Counted from the first letter of the stretch, positions 11,271-20,369 are shown. The stretch: DNA of 64,000 nucleotides from Bifidobacterium biavatii DSM 23969 (GCF_000741165.1 NZ_JGYN01000003.1:1-64000), one strand, 5' to 3'. Made by a program: numbers and translations. The notes: generated by a model not told the origin, from the sequence alone.

Positions 11271-13667
11271 TTACTTGGCCTCTTCGAACCACTCGCGCTC
11301 GGAGCCGTCGGCCAGCGTCACGTGGCCGGTCTCGCCGCTCATGTGCTTGACGCGGTGCGAGATCTCCTCGTGACGGCCGTGCACCATCGGGCGCTGGACC
11401 GGGTTGCCGAGGTAGCCGCAGGTACGCTTGGTCACGTTGCACTTGTCCGGGTCGGAGTTGCCGCACTCGGGGCACTTGAAGCCCTCGTCGGTCGGTTCGA
11501 AGTCACCCTGGAAGCCGCACACGAAGCAGTGATCGATCGGCGTGTTGGTGCCGAGGTAGCCGATGCCGATGTTGTAGGCGTAGTCCCACACGGCTTCGAG
11601 AGCCTTCGGGTTGTCCTGCAGGCACGGGTACTCGCAGTAGTTGATGAAGCCGCCGGAAGCATAGTACGGGAAGTCCTTCTCGTAGTTGAGCTTCTCCATC
11701 GGGGTGGGCTGCAGCCAGACCGGGTAGTGGAACGAGTTGGTGTAGAAGTCGTGGTCGGTCACGCCTTCGACGCGGCCGAACTTCTCGCGGTCCATGCGGT
11801 TGAAGCGGTCGGTGAGCGACTCGGCCGGCGTGGAGTACACGGAGTAGTGGTAGCCCTCCGCCTTGCTCCACTGCTTGCACAGCTCGCTCATGCGCTTGAC
11901 GATCGAGAGCGCGAACTCCTTGCCTTCCGGATCCCAGCCGTGGTCGCGGATCCAGTTCTTGCCGTAGAACACGGCGGTGGTCTCCGCGAGGCCGATGTAG
12001 CCGAGCGAGACGGTGGCGCGCTCGTTCTTGAACAGCTGGTCGACGTTGTCGTTCGCGCCGAGGCGGCCGAACGCGCCGAAGCGGAACAGGGTCGGGGCGT
12101 TGACCGGCGTGGCCTGCTTGCAGCGCATGATGCGGAACTGCAGCGCCTGGTGGGCGACTTCCATGCGCTCCTCGAACAGCTTCCAGAAGCGGGCCTTGTC
12201 GCCGTGAGATTCGAGCGCGATACGCGGCACGTTCACGGAGACGACGCCGAGGTTCATGCGGCCGTCCTCCTCGTCCTTGCCGGTGGCCGGGTTGATCCAG
12301 CCCTGCAGGAAGGAGCGGCAGCCCATCGGCGCCTTGAAGGAGCCGGTGATCTTGACGATGTTCTCGTAAAACACGACGTCCGGGTACATGCGCTTGGTGG
12401 CGCATTCGAGCGCGAGCTGCTTGATGTCGTAGTTCGGGTCGCCCTTGTCGGCGTTCACACCGTGCTTGAGGGTGAACACGAGCTTCGGGAAGATAGCGGT
12501 GTGGTGTTCCTTGCCGAGGCCGCGGATGCGGTTGAGGAGGATCGCGCGCTGGATTTCGCGGGCGAACCAGTCAGTGCCGAGGCCGAAGCCGATGGTCACG
12601 AACGGGGTCTGGCCGTTGGAGACGCGGTTGGAGTTGATCTGGTACTCCATGGTCTGCATGGCGTCGTAGATCGACTTGCGGGTGCGGATCTTGGCGAGGA
12701 TCTCGCGCTCCTGCTCGAGTTCGTCGACGTCGGTGTGGAACGGGGTGTCCATCGGCAGCGGTTCACGGTTGCCGAAGTGCAGCTTGGACGGCTCGTTGGC
12801 CTTCGCGTTCTCGACCTGGCGGCGGGCGAATTCGACCGGCATGCCGTCGGGAATGGTTTCGCGGGCTTCCTCGAGGAACTTTTCGTAGTCCTTCTTCGCG
12901 TAGACGGCGAGGTGCTCGTCGGCACGGTTGGCGGTCTGGCCGCCGTACTGGCTGGAGGCCACGTCCTTCATGATCTGCGTGATCTGCGTGGCGGCGATAG
13001 CGATGGACTTCGGGGAGGCCATCGGCGCGTTGCCGAGCGTGAAGCCGTTGGCGAGCATGTCCCAGAAGTTCGGGAGGCTGCAGTTGGACTGCGCGGTGAA
13101 CGGCGAGTAGTCGGCGTCATGGAAGTGGATGTCGCCCTTCATGTGCGCGTTGGAGACGGCCGGCGGCAGCATGTTGAATGCGGCGGCCTTGGAGACGGCG
13201 CCGGCGAGCAGGTCGCGCTGCGTGGCGTACACGTTGGCGTCCTTGTTGGCGTTCTCGTGGATGAGCGTCGGGTCCTGGTTGATGAAGCGGGCGACGGCCT
13301 CGTTCACGTCGGTGGCCTTGGCGCGCTGGATGTCCTTGTCGAGACGGTAGTTGGTGTAGGCGCGCGCGACGTCGTACAGGTGCGCGTCGATGAGCGCGTG
13401 CTCGACGAGGTTCTGGATGTCCTCGATTTTGGCGGGACCGTTGTAGCGTTCCTTGATTTCGCCTTCGACCTGGTTGGCGAAGCCGCGGATGAGCTGTTCC
13501 TCTTCGGGGCCGACCTGCTTGTCGAGGTCGCCGAAGGCGGACTTCACGGCCTCGATGATGTTGACCGGGTCGAAGTCGACCACGCGGCCGTCACGCTTCT
13601 CCACCAGCACGGTGCCTACGGCGCCGCGGGTGCCCGATGCGGTGTCGTTCATCATCTGAGCTTCCAT
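11271..13667 (-). CDS. nrdD: Anaerobic ribonucleoside-triphosphate reductase
   Basis: Class III ribonucleotide reductase, 798 residues, reducing ribonucleoside triphosphates for DNA synthesis without oxygen. An N-terminal ATP cone is present (VEKRDGRVVDFDPVNIIEAVKSA near residue 22). The large glycyl radical domain ends in the zinc site CFVCGFQ and CPECGNS and the radical motif RTCGYLG close to the C-terminus. The start at 13667 (MEAQMMNDTASG) has GGAAGGA a few bases upstream; the longer frame to 13817 runs through the promoter and NrdR boxes and is rejected. It is followed on the same strand by nrdG. Two NrdR boxes upstream indicate repression by NrdR. Confidence 0.97.
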   Translation of the reverse strand: MEAQMMNDTASGTRGAVGTVLVEKRDGRVVDFDPVNIIEAVKSAFGDLDKQVGPEEEQLIRGFANQVEGEIKERYNGPAKIEDIQNLVEHALIDAHLYDVARAYTNYRLDKDIQRAKATDVNEAVARFINQDPTLIHENANKDANVYATQRDLLAGAVSKAAAFNMLPPAVSNAHMKGDIHFHDADYSPFTAQSNCSLPNFWDMLANGFTLGNAPMASPKSIAIAATQITQIMKDVASSQYGGQTANRADEHLAVYAKKDYEKFLEEARETIPDGMPVEFARRQVENAKANEPSKLHFGNREPLPMDTPFHTDVDELEQEREILAKIRTRKSIYDAMQTMEYQINSNRVSNGQTPFVTIGFGLGTDWFAREIQRAILLNRIRGLGKEHHTAIFPKLVFTLKHGVNADKGDPNYDIKQLALECATKRMYPDVVFYENIVKITGSFKAPMGCRSFLQGWINPATGKDEEDGRMNLGVVSVNVPRIALESHGDKARFWKLFEERMEVAHQALQFRIMRCKQATPVNAPTLFRFGAFGRLGANDNVDQLFKNERATVSLGYIGLAETTAVFYGKNWIRDHGWDPEGKEFALSIVKRMSELCKQWSKAEGYHYSVYSTPAESLTDRFNRMDREKFGRVEGVTDHDFYTNSFHYPVWLQPTPMEKLNYEKDFPYYASGGFINYCEYPCLQDNPKALEAVWDYAYNIGIGYLGTNTPIDHCFVCGFQGDFEPTDEGFKCPECGNSDPDKCNVTKRTCGYLGNPVQRPMVHGRHEEISHRVKHMSGETGHVTLADGSEREWFEEAK

Positions 13668-13784
13668 CTGAAGTCCTTCCATATGTCTGCTGTTCCTGTC
13701 TGTGTTCACTTGTCCGGACGGCCCTTTGAGGCCGGTGTAGCAGCGCCGCGCGTTCGGCGGCCTTAAGTACTGTACGGCAACCCC

Positions 13785-13800
13785 ACCCCGATATCTAGTG
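13785..13800 (-). promoter_or_regulatory. NrdR box 1
   Basis: ACCCCGATATCTAGTG resembles the NrdR box consensus (ACAcwATATaTwGTGt) in its central ATATCTAGTG half. It lies 118 bases upstream of the nrdD start. It is paired with a second box 32 bases away, the usual three-turn spacing of NrdR sites. Confidence 0.7.
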
Positions 13801-13816
13801 GCGACCCGCCGCCCCA

Positions 13817-13832
13817 AACCTACATATAGTGG
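13817..13832 (-). promoter_or_regulatory. NrdR box 2
   Basis: AACCTACATATAGTGG matches the NrdR consensus core ACATATAGTG well. It sits 32 bases from box 1, so both would lie on the same face of the helix. No nrdR gene is in the window. The region 13833-14014 holds no other feature I recognise apart from the ribosome site of xseA. Confidence 0.75.
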
Positions 13833-14014
13833 TCTTCGGCGGAATGACGCCGGAAAATAGCGATATGTGATTTAGGCGACGATCGACGTTCCGCGTGTCG
13901 CGGCGGGCGGTTCCTCCGGACGGTTGCCGGGGTGCCCCTGAGAGGCCCACACGAGGATACGGCATCACCGCAACGGACACGCCGTCGTCCGGCCAATGGG
14001 CGAATCTGGAGGGC

Positions 14015-15310
14015 ATGAACCAGGATATGGGATATCAGACGGGCATGCCGTCCTTCGCGGGCGGCAATGCGCCGGCCGCGCCCAAGCCGATCGACCAGCT
14101 GCCGCGGCTGGCCAGTCAGACCACGGCGGAAAACCCGTGGCCCGTGTCCGTGCTGAGCCAGAAGTTCCACGTCGCCGTGGAAAAGTGGCCCGCCGCGTGG
14201 ATCTGCGGGCAGATTACCGAGATCAACACGCGTCGCGCCGGTTCGGCGTATTTGACCGTGCGTGACGATTTTGAGGACGTGGCGATCTCCGTGTCCGGAT
14301 GGCGCGATTTCGCACGCAAGGCCGCCGCATTCCGGCAAGGCGACCGCGTGGTGATCCACGGCAAGGCCGATATTTGGATCAAGCAGACGCGATTGAGCTT
14401 CATCGGCGACGATATCCGCAAGCTTGGCTCGGGCGGCGGGCTCAAGGAGCAGATCGACGAGCTGCGCCGCAAGCTCAAGGGCGAGGGCCTGTTCGACGCC
14501 GACCGTAAGATCCCCCTGCCCGAGTTCCCGTCGTGCATCGGCCTGATCTGCGCGCCGCAGGCCCGCGCCGAGGGCGACGTGATCACCAACGTGAACCTGC
14601 GCTGGCCGTCCGTCAGGTTCAAGGTCGTGCACGCGCACGTGCAGGGACCGCAGTGCCCGCCAGACATCGTCGCCGCGATCCGCATGCTGGACGCCGATCC
14701 GGACGTGGACGTGATTATCGTGGCGCGCGGCGGCGGCGCGTTCGAGGATCTGATCGGCTTTTCCGACGAATCCGTCGTGCGCGCGGCAGCGGCGTGCGCG
14801 ACGCCGATCATGTCCGCGATCGGACACGAGGACGACTGGACGCTCATCGACCTCGCCGTCGACCTACGCGCGTCCACGCCGACCGACGCGGCGAAAAAGG
14901 TCGTGCCGGACGTCAACGAACAGTGGCAGCTGGTCACCGGCGCGATCGAACGCATGCGCATGCGCATCGAATCGCGCGTGTCTAACGAAATGCGGCTCGT
15001 CGACGGCTACGCGAACAGGCCGAGCCTGACCCGGCCGCTCACCATGCTCGAACCGCATCAGCGGTTCATCGACGAGGCTCGCCGCCGCATGGACATCGGT
15101 CTGCGGCGTATCACCGACGATGCGAGCCTGACGATTGAAAAGCTGCATGCGAGTCTGACCGCGCTCAGCCCGCAGTCCACGCTCGACCGCGGCTACGCCG
15201 TCGTGCAGACCGCCAGCGGGCACGTGATCGACGATCCTGCCGCCGTCTCGACCGGCGATCCGATCACCGTCACGCTCAAGCACGGACCGCTCAACGCGAC
15301 CGTCTCGTAA
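14015..15310 (+). CDS. xseA: Exodeoxyribonuclease VII large subunit
   Basis: Catalytic subunit of exonuclease VII, 431 residues, degrading single-stranded DNA in repair. An N-terminal OB-fold domain (PVSVLSQKFHVAVEKWPAAWICGQI) is followed by the catalytic domain with the GLICAPQARAEGDV block near residue 180, the IIVARGGGAFEDLIGFSDE motif near 240 and SAIGHEDDWTLIDLAVDLRASTPTDAA near 270. A helical region and the LDRGYAV block come last. The start at 14015 has GGAGG just upstream; the frame to 13895 overlaps the nrdD control region and is rejected. It is followed by xseB 102 bases downstream on the same strand. Confidence 0.95.
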   Translation: MNQDMGYQTGMPSFAGGNAPAAPKPIDQLPRLASQTTAENPWPVSVLSQKFHVAVEKWPAAWICGQITEINTRRAGSAYLTVRDDFEDVAISVSGWRDFARKAAAFRQGDRVVIHGKADIWIKQTRLSFIGDDIRKLGSGGGLKEQIDELRRKLKGEGLFDADRKIPLPEFPSCIGLICAPQARAEGDVITNVNLRWPSVRFKVVHAHVQGPQCPPDIVAAIRMLDADPDVDVIIVARGGGAFEDLIGFSDESVVRAAAACATPIMSAIGHEDDWTLIDLAVDLRASTPTDAAKKVVPDVNEQWQLVTGAIERMRMRIESRVSNEMRLVDGYANRPSLTRPLTMLEPHQRFIDEARRRMDIGLRRITDDASLTIEKLHASLTALSPQSTLDRGYAVVQTASGHVIDDPAAVSTGDPITVTLKHGPLNATVS

Positions 15311-15412
15311 CGCGCGCGCCGGTCGATCACCGGCAACGCTTGCAGCCCCGGCATCAGCCCATCACGCAACGCCGCCGAACGACGGCAACGACCAACAGCA
15401 CAAAGGAACACC

Positions 15413-15712
15413 ATGACCGACGAAACCAGCAGCACCGCAACCCCCACCGCATCCTCCCTGACCGACAAGGAGCGCGAGGCCATCGCGCAGATGCCGTACG
15501 AGGAGGCACGCGACAAGCTCATCCAAGCCGTGCAGGCGCTCGAGGCGGGCGGCCTGAACCTCGACCAGTCCATGCGGCAGTGGGAGCTGGGCGAGGCGCT
15601 CGCCAAGCGCGCGCAGAGCCTGCTTAACGACGTCAAGGCCAAGCTCGACGCGGCGCAGGCCGAACAGGCCACCAGCGCGAACACCGCTGGAACTCAGTCC
15701 AATCTGGACTGA
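15413..15712 (+). CDS. xseB: Exodeoxyribonuclease VII small subunit
   Basis: Small helical subunit that assembles on XseA, 99 residues. The family core is MPYEEARDKLIQAVQALEAGGLNLDQSMRQWELGEAL and AKRAQSLLNDVKAKLD. The start at 15413 has AAGGAACACC upstream. The last codons and the stop lie inside a perfect terminator-like palindrome (15691-15715), so the final residues TQSNLD are dictated by that hairpin. Confidence 0.93.
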   Translation: MTDETSSTATPTASSLTDKEREAIAQMPYEEARDKLIQAVQALEAGGLNLDQSMRQWELGEALAKRAQSLLNDVKAKLDAAQAEQATSANTAGTQSNLD

Positions 15713-15715
15713 GTT
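15691..15715 (+). terminator. Hairpin overlapping the xseB stop codon
   Basis: Arms AACTCAGTCC and GGACTGAGTT are perfect 10-bp complements around a 5-base AATCT loop. The xseB stop TGA lies in the right arm. The same sequence recurs at 15811-15838. Confidence 0.65.
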
Positions 15716-15771
15716 CCCTTCGGTCTACGGCCTCACTTCGCCCGTCGCGGCATAGCCGCTCCCCTCACCTA

Positions 15772-15794
15772 CAGACGCCCCACTGGGGCGTCTG
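15772..15794. terminator. Bidirectional GC hairpin
   Basis: CAGACGCCCC and GGGGCGTCTG form a perfect 10-bp stem with a 3-base ACT loop, between the convergent xseB and EEP-family genes. Confidence 0.6.
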
Positions 15795-15810
15795 CTTAAC
15801 GGTTCGGCAG

Positions 15811-15838
15811 CTCAGCCCAGTCCAATCTGGACTGAGTT
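15811..15838. terminator. Second copy of the xseB hairpin
   Basis: CAGTCC-AATCT-GGACTG with flanking CTCAG/CTGAG pairing repeats the hairpin at 15691-15715, including the following TTCCCTTCG. It lies just past the stop of the minus-strand EEP gene, so it may terminate that gene. Confidence 0.55.
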
Positions 15839-15865
15839 CCCTTCGCGACTCGCTACCGCGGCCGC

Positions 15866-16873
15866 TCACTTCACGGCGATCGTGGCGAGCAACGCAGCGT
15901 GATCGGACCCCGGGATCTGCTTCACCTGCAGCTGGCCGGCCGTCATGCCCTTGTCGAGCACAACGTGGTCGATGCCAGCAAACCGAGGCAGCGGAAACCG
16001 GTCAGCCGGCCACGTGAACGTGAATCCACGCCCAGCCTGCTGCGCCGCGTCCGAAAAACGATTGCCAAGAAAATCGCGGAAGGGCGCGTGGTCGGTCGTC
16101 GCGTTGAAATCGCCCATGAACACGTATCGCGAGCCCTCGTGCGCGCGCATCAGGCCAAGCTCATCCAGCGAACGTTTCCACTGACGCCAATATCCGCGCG
16201 TCGGTGACGTCGTATGCACCGACACGAACCGCACGTCCGTGCCGTCAAATTCAACCGTGCCGCCCGGCATGAACGACGCGCTCGAATTCACGTCGTCGTC
16301 GGCAGGGTCGCCGAGCGGCGTGGCGGACCACAACCCGTTGCCATACACGCCGTCCGACGTGGACACCTGCGAGTACGGCAAATAGTCGCGGATGCCGGCG
16401 TCGTCCAGCGCCCGCACGAACTCGTCGGTCGTTTCCTGCAGCGCGAGGATCTCCACGCGCTGCTCGCTGACCAGTTTGACGATCGACGCGGCGTCGGCCC
16501 GCCCCTTGTACACGTTGCACGTCATCACACGGGCGTACACGTCGCGCGTGTTCGCGGACGCGCCGGACACGGCCGCGATCGCAGCCGGCGACAGACGATC
16601 CGACGGCGAGAAAAACGGCCGCTGCCACCACGCCTGCGCGACGATGCACACGATGGCAAGCAGCATCGCAATCCAATGTTTGCCGACCCACGCGAACACG
16701 AGCGCAACGATCGCGGACAGCGCGAACCACGGCGTCACCGCGATCAGCACCGGCATGTACGGCAGCGCCTGCAGGTCGGCCGGCAACACGCGGGCAACGG
16801 AGCCCAGCAGCGAGGCCACGGCCAGCATCCACGCCAGCACGCCGGCAACGCGGCGCCATAGCGACGACGACAC
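15866..16873 (-). CDS. Endonuclease/exonuclease/phosphatase family membrane protein
   Basis: Predicted divalent-metal phosphodiesterase of the EEP fold with a membrane anchor. Three hydrophobic segments lie at the start (VLAWMLAVASLLGSV, MPVLIAVTPWFALSAIVALVFAWV, WIAMLLAIVCIVAQAWW). The catalytic domain follows, with MTCNVYKG, ILALQETTDEF (metal-binding Glu), FMGDFNAT and the C-terminal FAGIDHVVL and GSDHAALLATI blocks. The GTG start at 16873 is a compromise. The frame is open to 17437, but the upstream part is Arg/His-rich and does not look coded. A strong ribosome site (AAAGGA) and ATG at 17181 exist in another frame that reads as a Ser/Ala/Gly/Arg-rich tail, so the true N-terminus may be reached through a frameshift near 16870-16890. 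Confidence 0.8.
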   Translation of the reverse strand: MSSSLWRRVAGVLAWMLAVASLLGSVARVLPADLQALPYMPVLIAVTPWFALSAIVALVFAWVGKHWIAMLLAIVCIVAQAWWQRPFFSPSDRLSPAAIAAVSGASANTRDVYARVMTCNVYKGRADAASIVKLVSEQRVEILALQETTDEFVRALDDAGIRDYLPYSQVSTSDGVYGNGLWSATPLGDPADDDVNSSASFMPGGTVEFDGTDVRFVSVHTTSPTRGYWRQWKRSLDELGLMRAHEGSRYVFMGDFNATTDHAPFRDFLGNRFSDAAQQAGRGFTFTWPADRFPLPRFAGIDHVVLDKGMTAGQLQVKQIPGSDHAALLATIAVK

Positions 16874-17622
16874 ACCCGTCGATCCACGGCCGGAACGACC
16901 GAACCGACCAGAATGCCCGGTCCGGCGGGATGCTTCGTCCGGACGGAACCGCCGCCGGAACGGGCGGACGCCGGGCGCCGTGACGATCTGGCGGATGACG
17001 TGACGGTCGATTTGGCGGGAGTCCGGCCGGCATTGGATCGCACGGAATGTCCGGAACCCCGTGCCGCGCCCGCCGTGCCGACTCGCAAGGAGCGTCCGGC
17101 ACCGTCCGTGCCGTTTCCTCGTCCGCCCGATCGGCCGTTTGCCGATCTGCGAGCACCGTTTGCCGTTGCTGCCATGCGCATCCCGTTCCTTTCCGCCACC
17201 ACCATATCGTGCGGCGAGCGGCCGGCCGCACATCCGCATGAACCATTCACAGGAGCCACAACGGCATCGGCCGTCTTTGCAATGGCGCATGCGCGCTCGC
17301 GCTCCGTCATTCCCCGCGAATCTCATACGCCGTTTCGCGCATTGTCCATGTACATTCTGTACATTCTCCAAATCGAGCGGCGTTCTTCGTTGCAGGCGAC
17401 GGTCGTTTCGCAAATCAAGCGACGCCACCTGAACCAATCCGGCTCAATATCCTTGCCACAACAGGCAATCATGCCGCCAAACGGCCGTTCCGCGCACATG
17501 GGCACCGCTCAATTTGCAAAACAGGTCCATATGACCTGCACAATCACATCTCGATCTGCGAATTGCCTGTTCCTCGCTGCGGCGAGGCGCTGTACGGGCC
17601 GCATGTACAATAGAACATCGTC
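16874..17622. other. Uncertain upstream region of the EEP gene
   Basis: No gene can be assigned with confidence. On the minus strand from 17181 an ATG with an AAAGGA site opens a low-complexity frame (MRMAATANGARRSANGRSGG) that could be the original N-terminus of the EEP protein. The part from 17440 to 17622 is less GC-rich and probably holds promoters for the divergent EEP and tRNA genes. Confidence 0.4.
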
Positions 17623-17695
17623 GCCTCGGTAGCTCAGGGGATAGAGCACCGCTCTCCTAAAGCGGGTGTCGTCAGTTCGAATCTGATCCGGGGCA
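17623..17695 (+). tRNA. tRNA-Arg (anticodon CCT)
   Basis: Cloverleaf of 73 bases. The acceptor arm GCCTCGG pairs with CCGGGGC (17688-17694), with one T-G pair. The D arm GCTCAGGGGATAGAGC is clear, the anticodon stem CCGCT/AGCGG encloses the loop CTCCTAA with anticodon CCT, and the T arm has GTTCGAATC. No CCA is encoded. A terminator follows directly. Confidence 0.96.
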
Positions 17696-17705
17696 CAGTT
17701 TTTCG

Positions 17706-17737
17706 GGCTTGGAATCCTGACGGTTCCAAGCCTTTTT
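17706..17737 (+). terminator. Rho-independent terminator of tRNA-Arg
   Basis: GGCTTGGAA (17706-17714) and TTCCAAGCC (17724-17732) pair perfectly and are followed by five T. This is a classic intrinsic terminator 10 bases after the tRNA. Confidence 0.9.
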
Positions 17738-17882
17738 GATATTCTTGCCGGTCTTCGCGAGCGGCTATAGCGGGCTATCGGGGTTTGTTATATGCGGGTT
17801 CTTGTGTCGCGCGGCGTTCTGTGGTTTCATGGTTGGCACGGCGGAGGGGAAGATGCGCCGGAACCACTGACAGGGGGCAACG

Positions 17883-18032
17883 ATGGTGTATACGACGCTT
17901 GATTTTGCGGAGACGTATCTGATCAAAACGGAGGTGCGCAGGATCGAGAACCACCGGCCAAGGCCGGACTCCGACGATCCGGCCCGGCAAACGTCATTCG
18001 ACGCGCTCGCCGGGCATTCGCTCGACGGCTGA
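17883..18032 (+). CDS. Possible small protein of 49 residues
   Basis: Short frame starting MVYTTLDFAETYLIKTEVRR, with a GGGGG site six bases before the ATG. The N-terminal half is balanced in composition and looks coded; the C-terminal half is polar and Asp/Arg-rich. The family is not recognised. The overlapping minus-strand frame (17765-18130) has no coding character. The region 18033-18249 holds no other feature except the GGAGG site of the next gene. Confidence 0.4.
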   Translation: MVYTTLDFAETYLIKTEVRRIENHRPRPDSDDPARQTSFDALAGHSLDG

Positions 18033-18249
18033 CATTCAGGCGGCAGCCATTCGTCCGCCCGGTCGGCAGGCCACGAGACATGTTCATGCGCGTTCGGGCA
18101 ACGTGCCGGTCGGAAGCGCACGCCACTCATTCGTTCGGAACTGGTCGGAACCGGTCGGACCGGGACGCCCGCGGCCGCGACTCATGCCCGCCGCGCATGC
18201 TTCCGCCCGCTATGATGGAAGCCATTGACCCACTACCAATGGAGGCGGC

Positions 18250-19413
18250 ATGACAGTCATCACCGATCCCCACGGCAATACCGGCAGCAATGGCAACAAC
18301 GGCAACATCCCCGGCAGCGTTTCGGATGCCGCGGCGGGCGCGGGCCCCGCGCAGCCCGCGTTCGACCCGGCGCTCGCGGAACAGTTCGAGCATTGGACCG
18401 AAATCGACGGCGATCTCGACGGGCTCGACTTGTCGCCAGAACGCGCGCAGGCGTTCCGCATGAACCGCTATCAGACCGCGCTGTTCGACCTGCCACGTTC
18501 CGAATACTGGCATGATCCGGACAATGTGGACGCGATCTGCGACATCGCGTACCTGCCGGACGGCGGCACGGACCGCGCGACCGGCCAGTGCCGCGGCCAT
18601 CTGCTCGACATCTACCTGCCGCATGAGGCGACGGTGCGCGGCGGGCACACGACGCCCGTCTACATCGATATCCACGGTGGCGGCTTCACATACGGGTACA
18701 AGGAGCTCAACCGCAACTTCAACACGCATCTGGCGTCGCGCGGATTCGCGGTCGTGTCGCTCAACTATCGTCCTGCCCCGCAGACCGGACTCAAGGGGCA
18801 GCTGGCTGACGTGCAGGCGGCGCTGCGCTGGCTGCGCGCGCACTTGGGCGAGTATCCGGTCGATCCGAACGCCGTGTTCGTCACCGGCGACTCGGCCGGC
18901 GGCGCGCTCGCGCTGCTCACGCTGGCGATCGAGAACAGCGCGGACGCAGCGCGCGCGTTCGGCGTCGCGGAACCGTCCGGACTGAAGTTCGCCGGCGGCG
19001 CGCTGGTGTGCGGCGTGTACTCGCTCGCCTCTCCCGCCGCGATCGAACGCGCGGGCTCGACCGGCGCCGGCTACGATCCAGCCAAGCGGCTCATGCTTGA
19101 GCAAATGCTCGGCACGGAGTTCTTCGACGGGCTCGACGCGGCCGATCCGACGTATCTGACGGCCGAGGGCATCGTCGGCAACGTCGATCTGCCACCGCTG
19201 TTCATTCTCACGTCCAGCGACGATTTCCTCGAGGCGGACGCGCTCGCGCTGGCGACCGCATTGTCGCGCAAGGGCGCCGATTTCGAGCTGTCCGACCGCA
19301 AGGTCGCGCGTCACGAAACGCTCGGTCACGTCTATCCGGTCGGCATGACGTGGCTGGACGAAAGCCAGCGGGCGCTCGACGACATCGCGCGGTTCTCGTT
19401 CGACCGCTGCTGA
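18250..19413 (+). CDS. Alpha/beta hydrolase (hormone-sensitive-lipase-like esterase)
   Basis: Predicted cytosolic esterase of 387 residues. The oxyanion-hole motif HGGG occurs in VYIDIHGGGFTYGY near residue 142. The nucleophile elbow is GDSAGG near 218. The acidic residue is likely in LTSSDDFLEADAL near 319, and the catalytic His in ETLGHVYP near 358. The first 30 residues are Gly/Asn-rich (GNTGSNGNNGN). The start has GGAGG upstream. It stands alone and is convergent with the HAD phosphatase gene. Confidence 0.85.
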   Translation: MTVITDPHGNTGSNGNNGNIPGSVSDAAAGAGPAQPAFDPALAEQFEHWTEIDGDLDGLDLSPERAQAFRMNRYQTALFDLPRSEYWHDPDNVDAICDIAYLPDGGTDRATGQCRGHLLDIYLPHEATVRGGHTTPVYIDIHGGGFTYGYKELNRNFNTHLASRGFAVVSLNYRPAPQTGLKGQLADVQAALRWLRAHLGEYPVDPNAVFVTGDSAGGALALLTLAIENSADAARAFGVAEPSGLKFAGGALVCGVYSLASPAAIERAGSTGAGYDPAKRLMLEQMLGTEFFDGLDAADPTYLTAEGIVGNVDLPPLFILTSSDDFLEADALALATALSRKGADFELSDRKVARHETLGHVYPVGMTWLDESQRALDDIARFSFDRC

Positions 19414-19446
19414 GCGTGCCATGCGACGATCGTCGCGCTACGGAAC

Positions 19447-19479
19447 GGGGTGATGACCGCGCTTCGCGGCCATCACCCC
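19447..19479. terminator. Bidirectional terminator
   Basis: GGGGTGATG pairs with CATCACCCC and CCGCG with CGCGG, with one A-C mismatch between the two stems and a CTT loop. It lies between two convergent genes. Confidence 0.75.
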
Positions 19480-19535
19480 GCCATTCAGCCGACGCCAGAG
19501 CGTCAGCCTGCGGCCGCTGTTCCGTTCGAGACCGG

Positions 19536-20369
19536 CTATGCGCGCGCGGCGAGCACCGCGTCGATGACCGCGGCGACGCCCCGGTCGTTGTTGCTCGGGG
19601 CCAGCCAGCCCGCGTGCTCGTGCATATGCTCCTCGGCGTTCGCGACCACGTAGCCGTGGCCCGCCTCCTCGAGCATCTGCACGTCGTTGTACGTGTCGCC
19701 GAGCGCACACGCGTCCTTGATATCCACGCCGAGATGCTCGCACAAGCGGGCAAGGCCCGAGCCCTTGTCCACGCCGGGATTCATCATGTCGATCCACATT
19801 TTGCCGGCGTTCGTCACCGTGTAGCGGTCCGACCAGGCGTCGCGGTAGGTTTCGCGGTACACTTCCTCGGAATCGTTGCCGGGGAAGAACACGGTGTACT
19901 TGTTGACGTCGCGGTCGAGCGTGGTCAGATCGTCCATGTAGACGATCTTCTTGTAGAACGTGCGGAAGTACTCGTCATAGCGTTCGTCGCACGAGCGGAT
20001 GTAGCAGGCGTCGATGCCGCAGACCGTCGGGCAGCCGCGGCCGTCGTCGAGCGTGTAGCGGATCATCCGCTGGTATTCGTCGACGGGAATGAGGCTTTCG
20101 TAGATGAGTTCGCCACGGCAGTAGATCGCCGCGCCGTTGTCCGACATCAGCGCCATGTGGCGGTCGAGTCCGGGGAACATTTCGGCCAGCGTGTAGTTCG
20201 GCCGTCCACTCGCCGCGCAGAACGTGATGCCCGCCGCGTCGAGCTCGCGGATGCGATCGGCCATATGCGGCGGCATCGTGCCGTCGTCGGCGAGCAGCGT
20301 GCAGTCCATGTCGCTCGCGATGATCGCGATCTTGTCCAGATTGGCGTCTTCGGTGAAATTCGGCAGCAT
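19536..20369 (-). CDS. Cof-type HAD-superfamily phosphatase
   Basis: Haloacid dehalogenase-like hydrolase of subfamily IIB, 277 residues, acting on sugar phosphates or flavin-like phosphates; the substrate is unknown. Motif 1 is IIASDMDCTLLADDG near residue 17 with the nucleophile Asp and the Asp two residues later (DMD). Motif 2 is CAASGRP near 57. The C-terminal GDTYNDVQML near 217 binds magnesium. The cap domain lies between. There is an unusual Cys in DMDCTLL where Gly is common. The start MLPNFTEDANLDK has AAAGGAACC upstream. Confidence 0.92.
   Translation of the reverse strand: MLPNFTEDANLDKIAIIASDMDCTLLADDGTMPPHMADRIRELDAAGITFCAASGRPNYTLAEMFPGLDRHMALMSDNGAAIYCRGELIYESLIPVDEYQRMIRYTLDDGRGCPTVCGIDACYIRSCDERYDEYFRTFYKKIVYMDDLTTLDRDVNKYTVFFPGNDSEEVYRETYRDAWSDRYTVTNAGKMWIDMMNPGVDKGSGLARLCEHLGVDIKDACALGDTYNDVQMLEEAGHGYVVANAEEHMHEHAGWLAPSNNDRGVAAVIDAVLAARA

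Noticed and set aside
11322..13766. Open frame on the plus strand (814 codons)
   Set aside because: Antisense shadow of nrdD, without any recognisable motif.
17623..17695. tRNA-Arg as an attachment site for a mobile element
   Set aside because: No integrase gene or duplicated tRNA 3' end lies near it; the integrase in this window belongs to the fucO site.
17765..18130. Minus-strand frame of 121 codons
   Set aside because: Composition rich in Arg, Pro, Ser and Cys without structure; a shorter plus-strand frame with a ribosome site covers the same DNA better.
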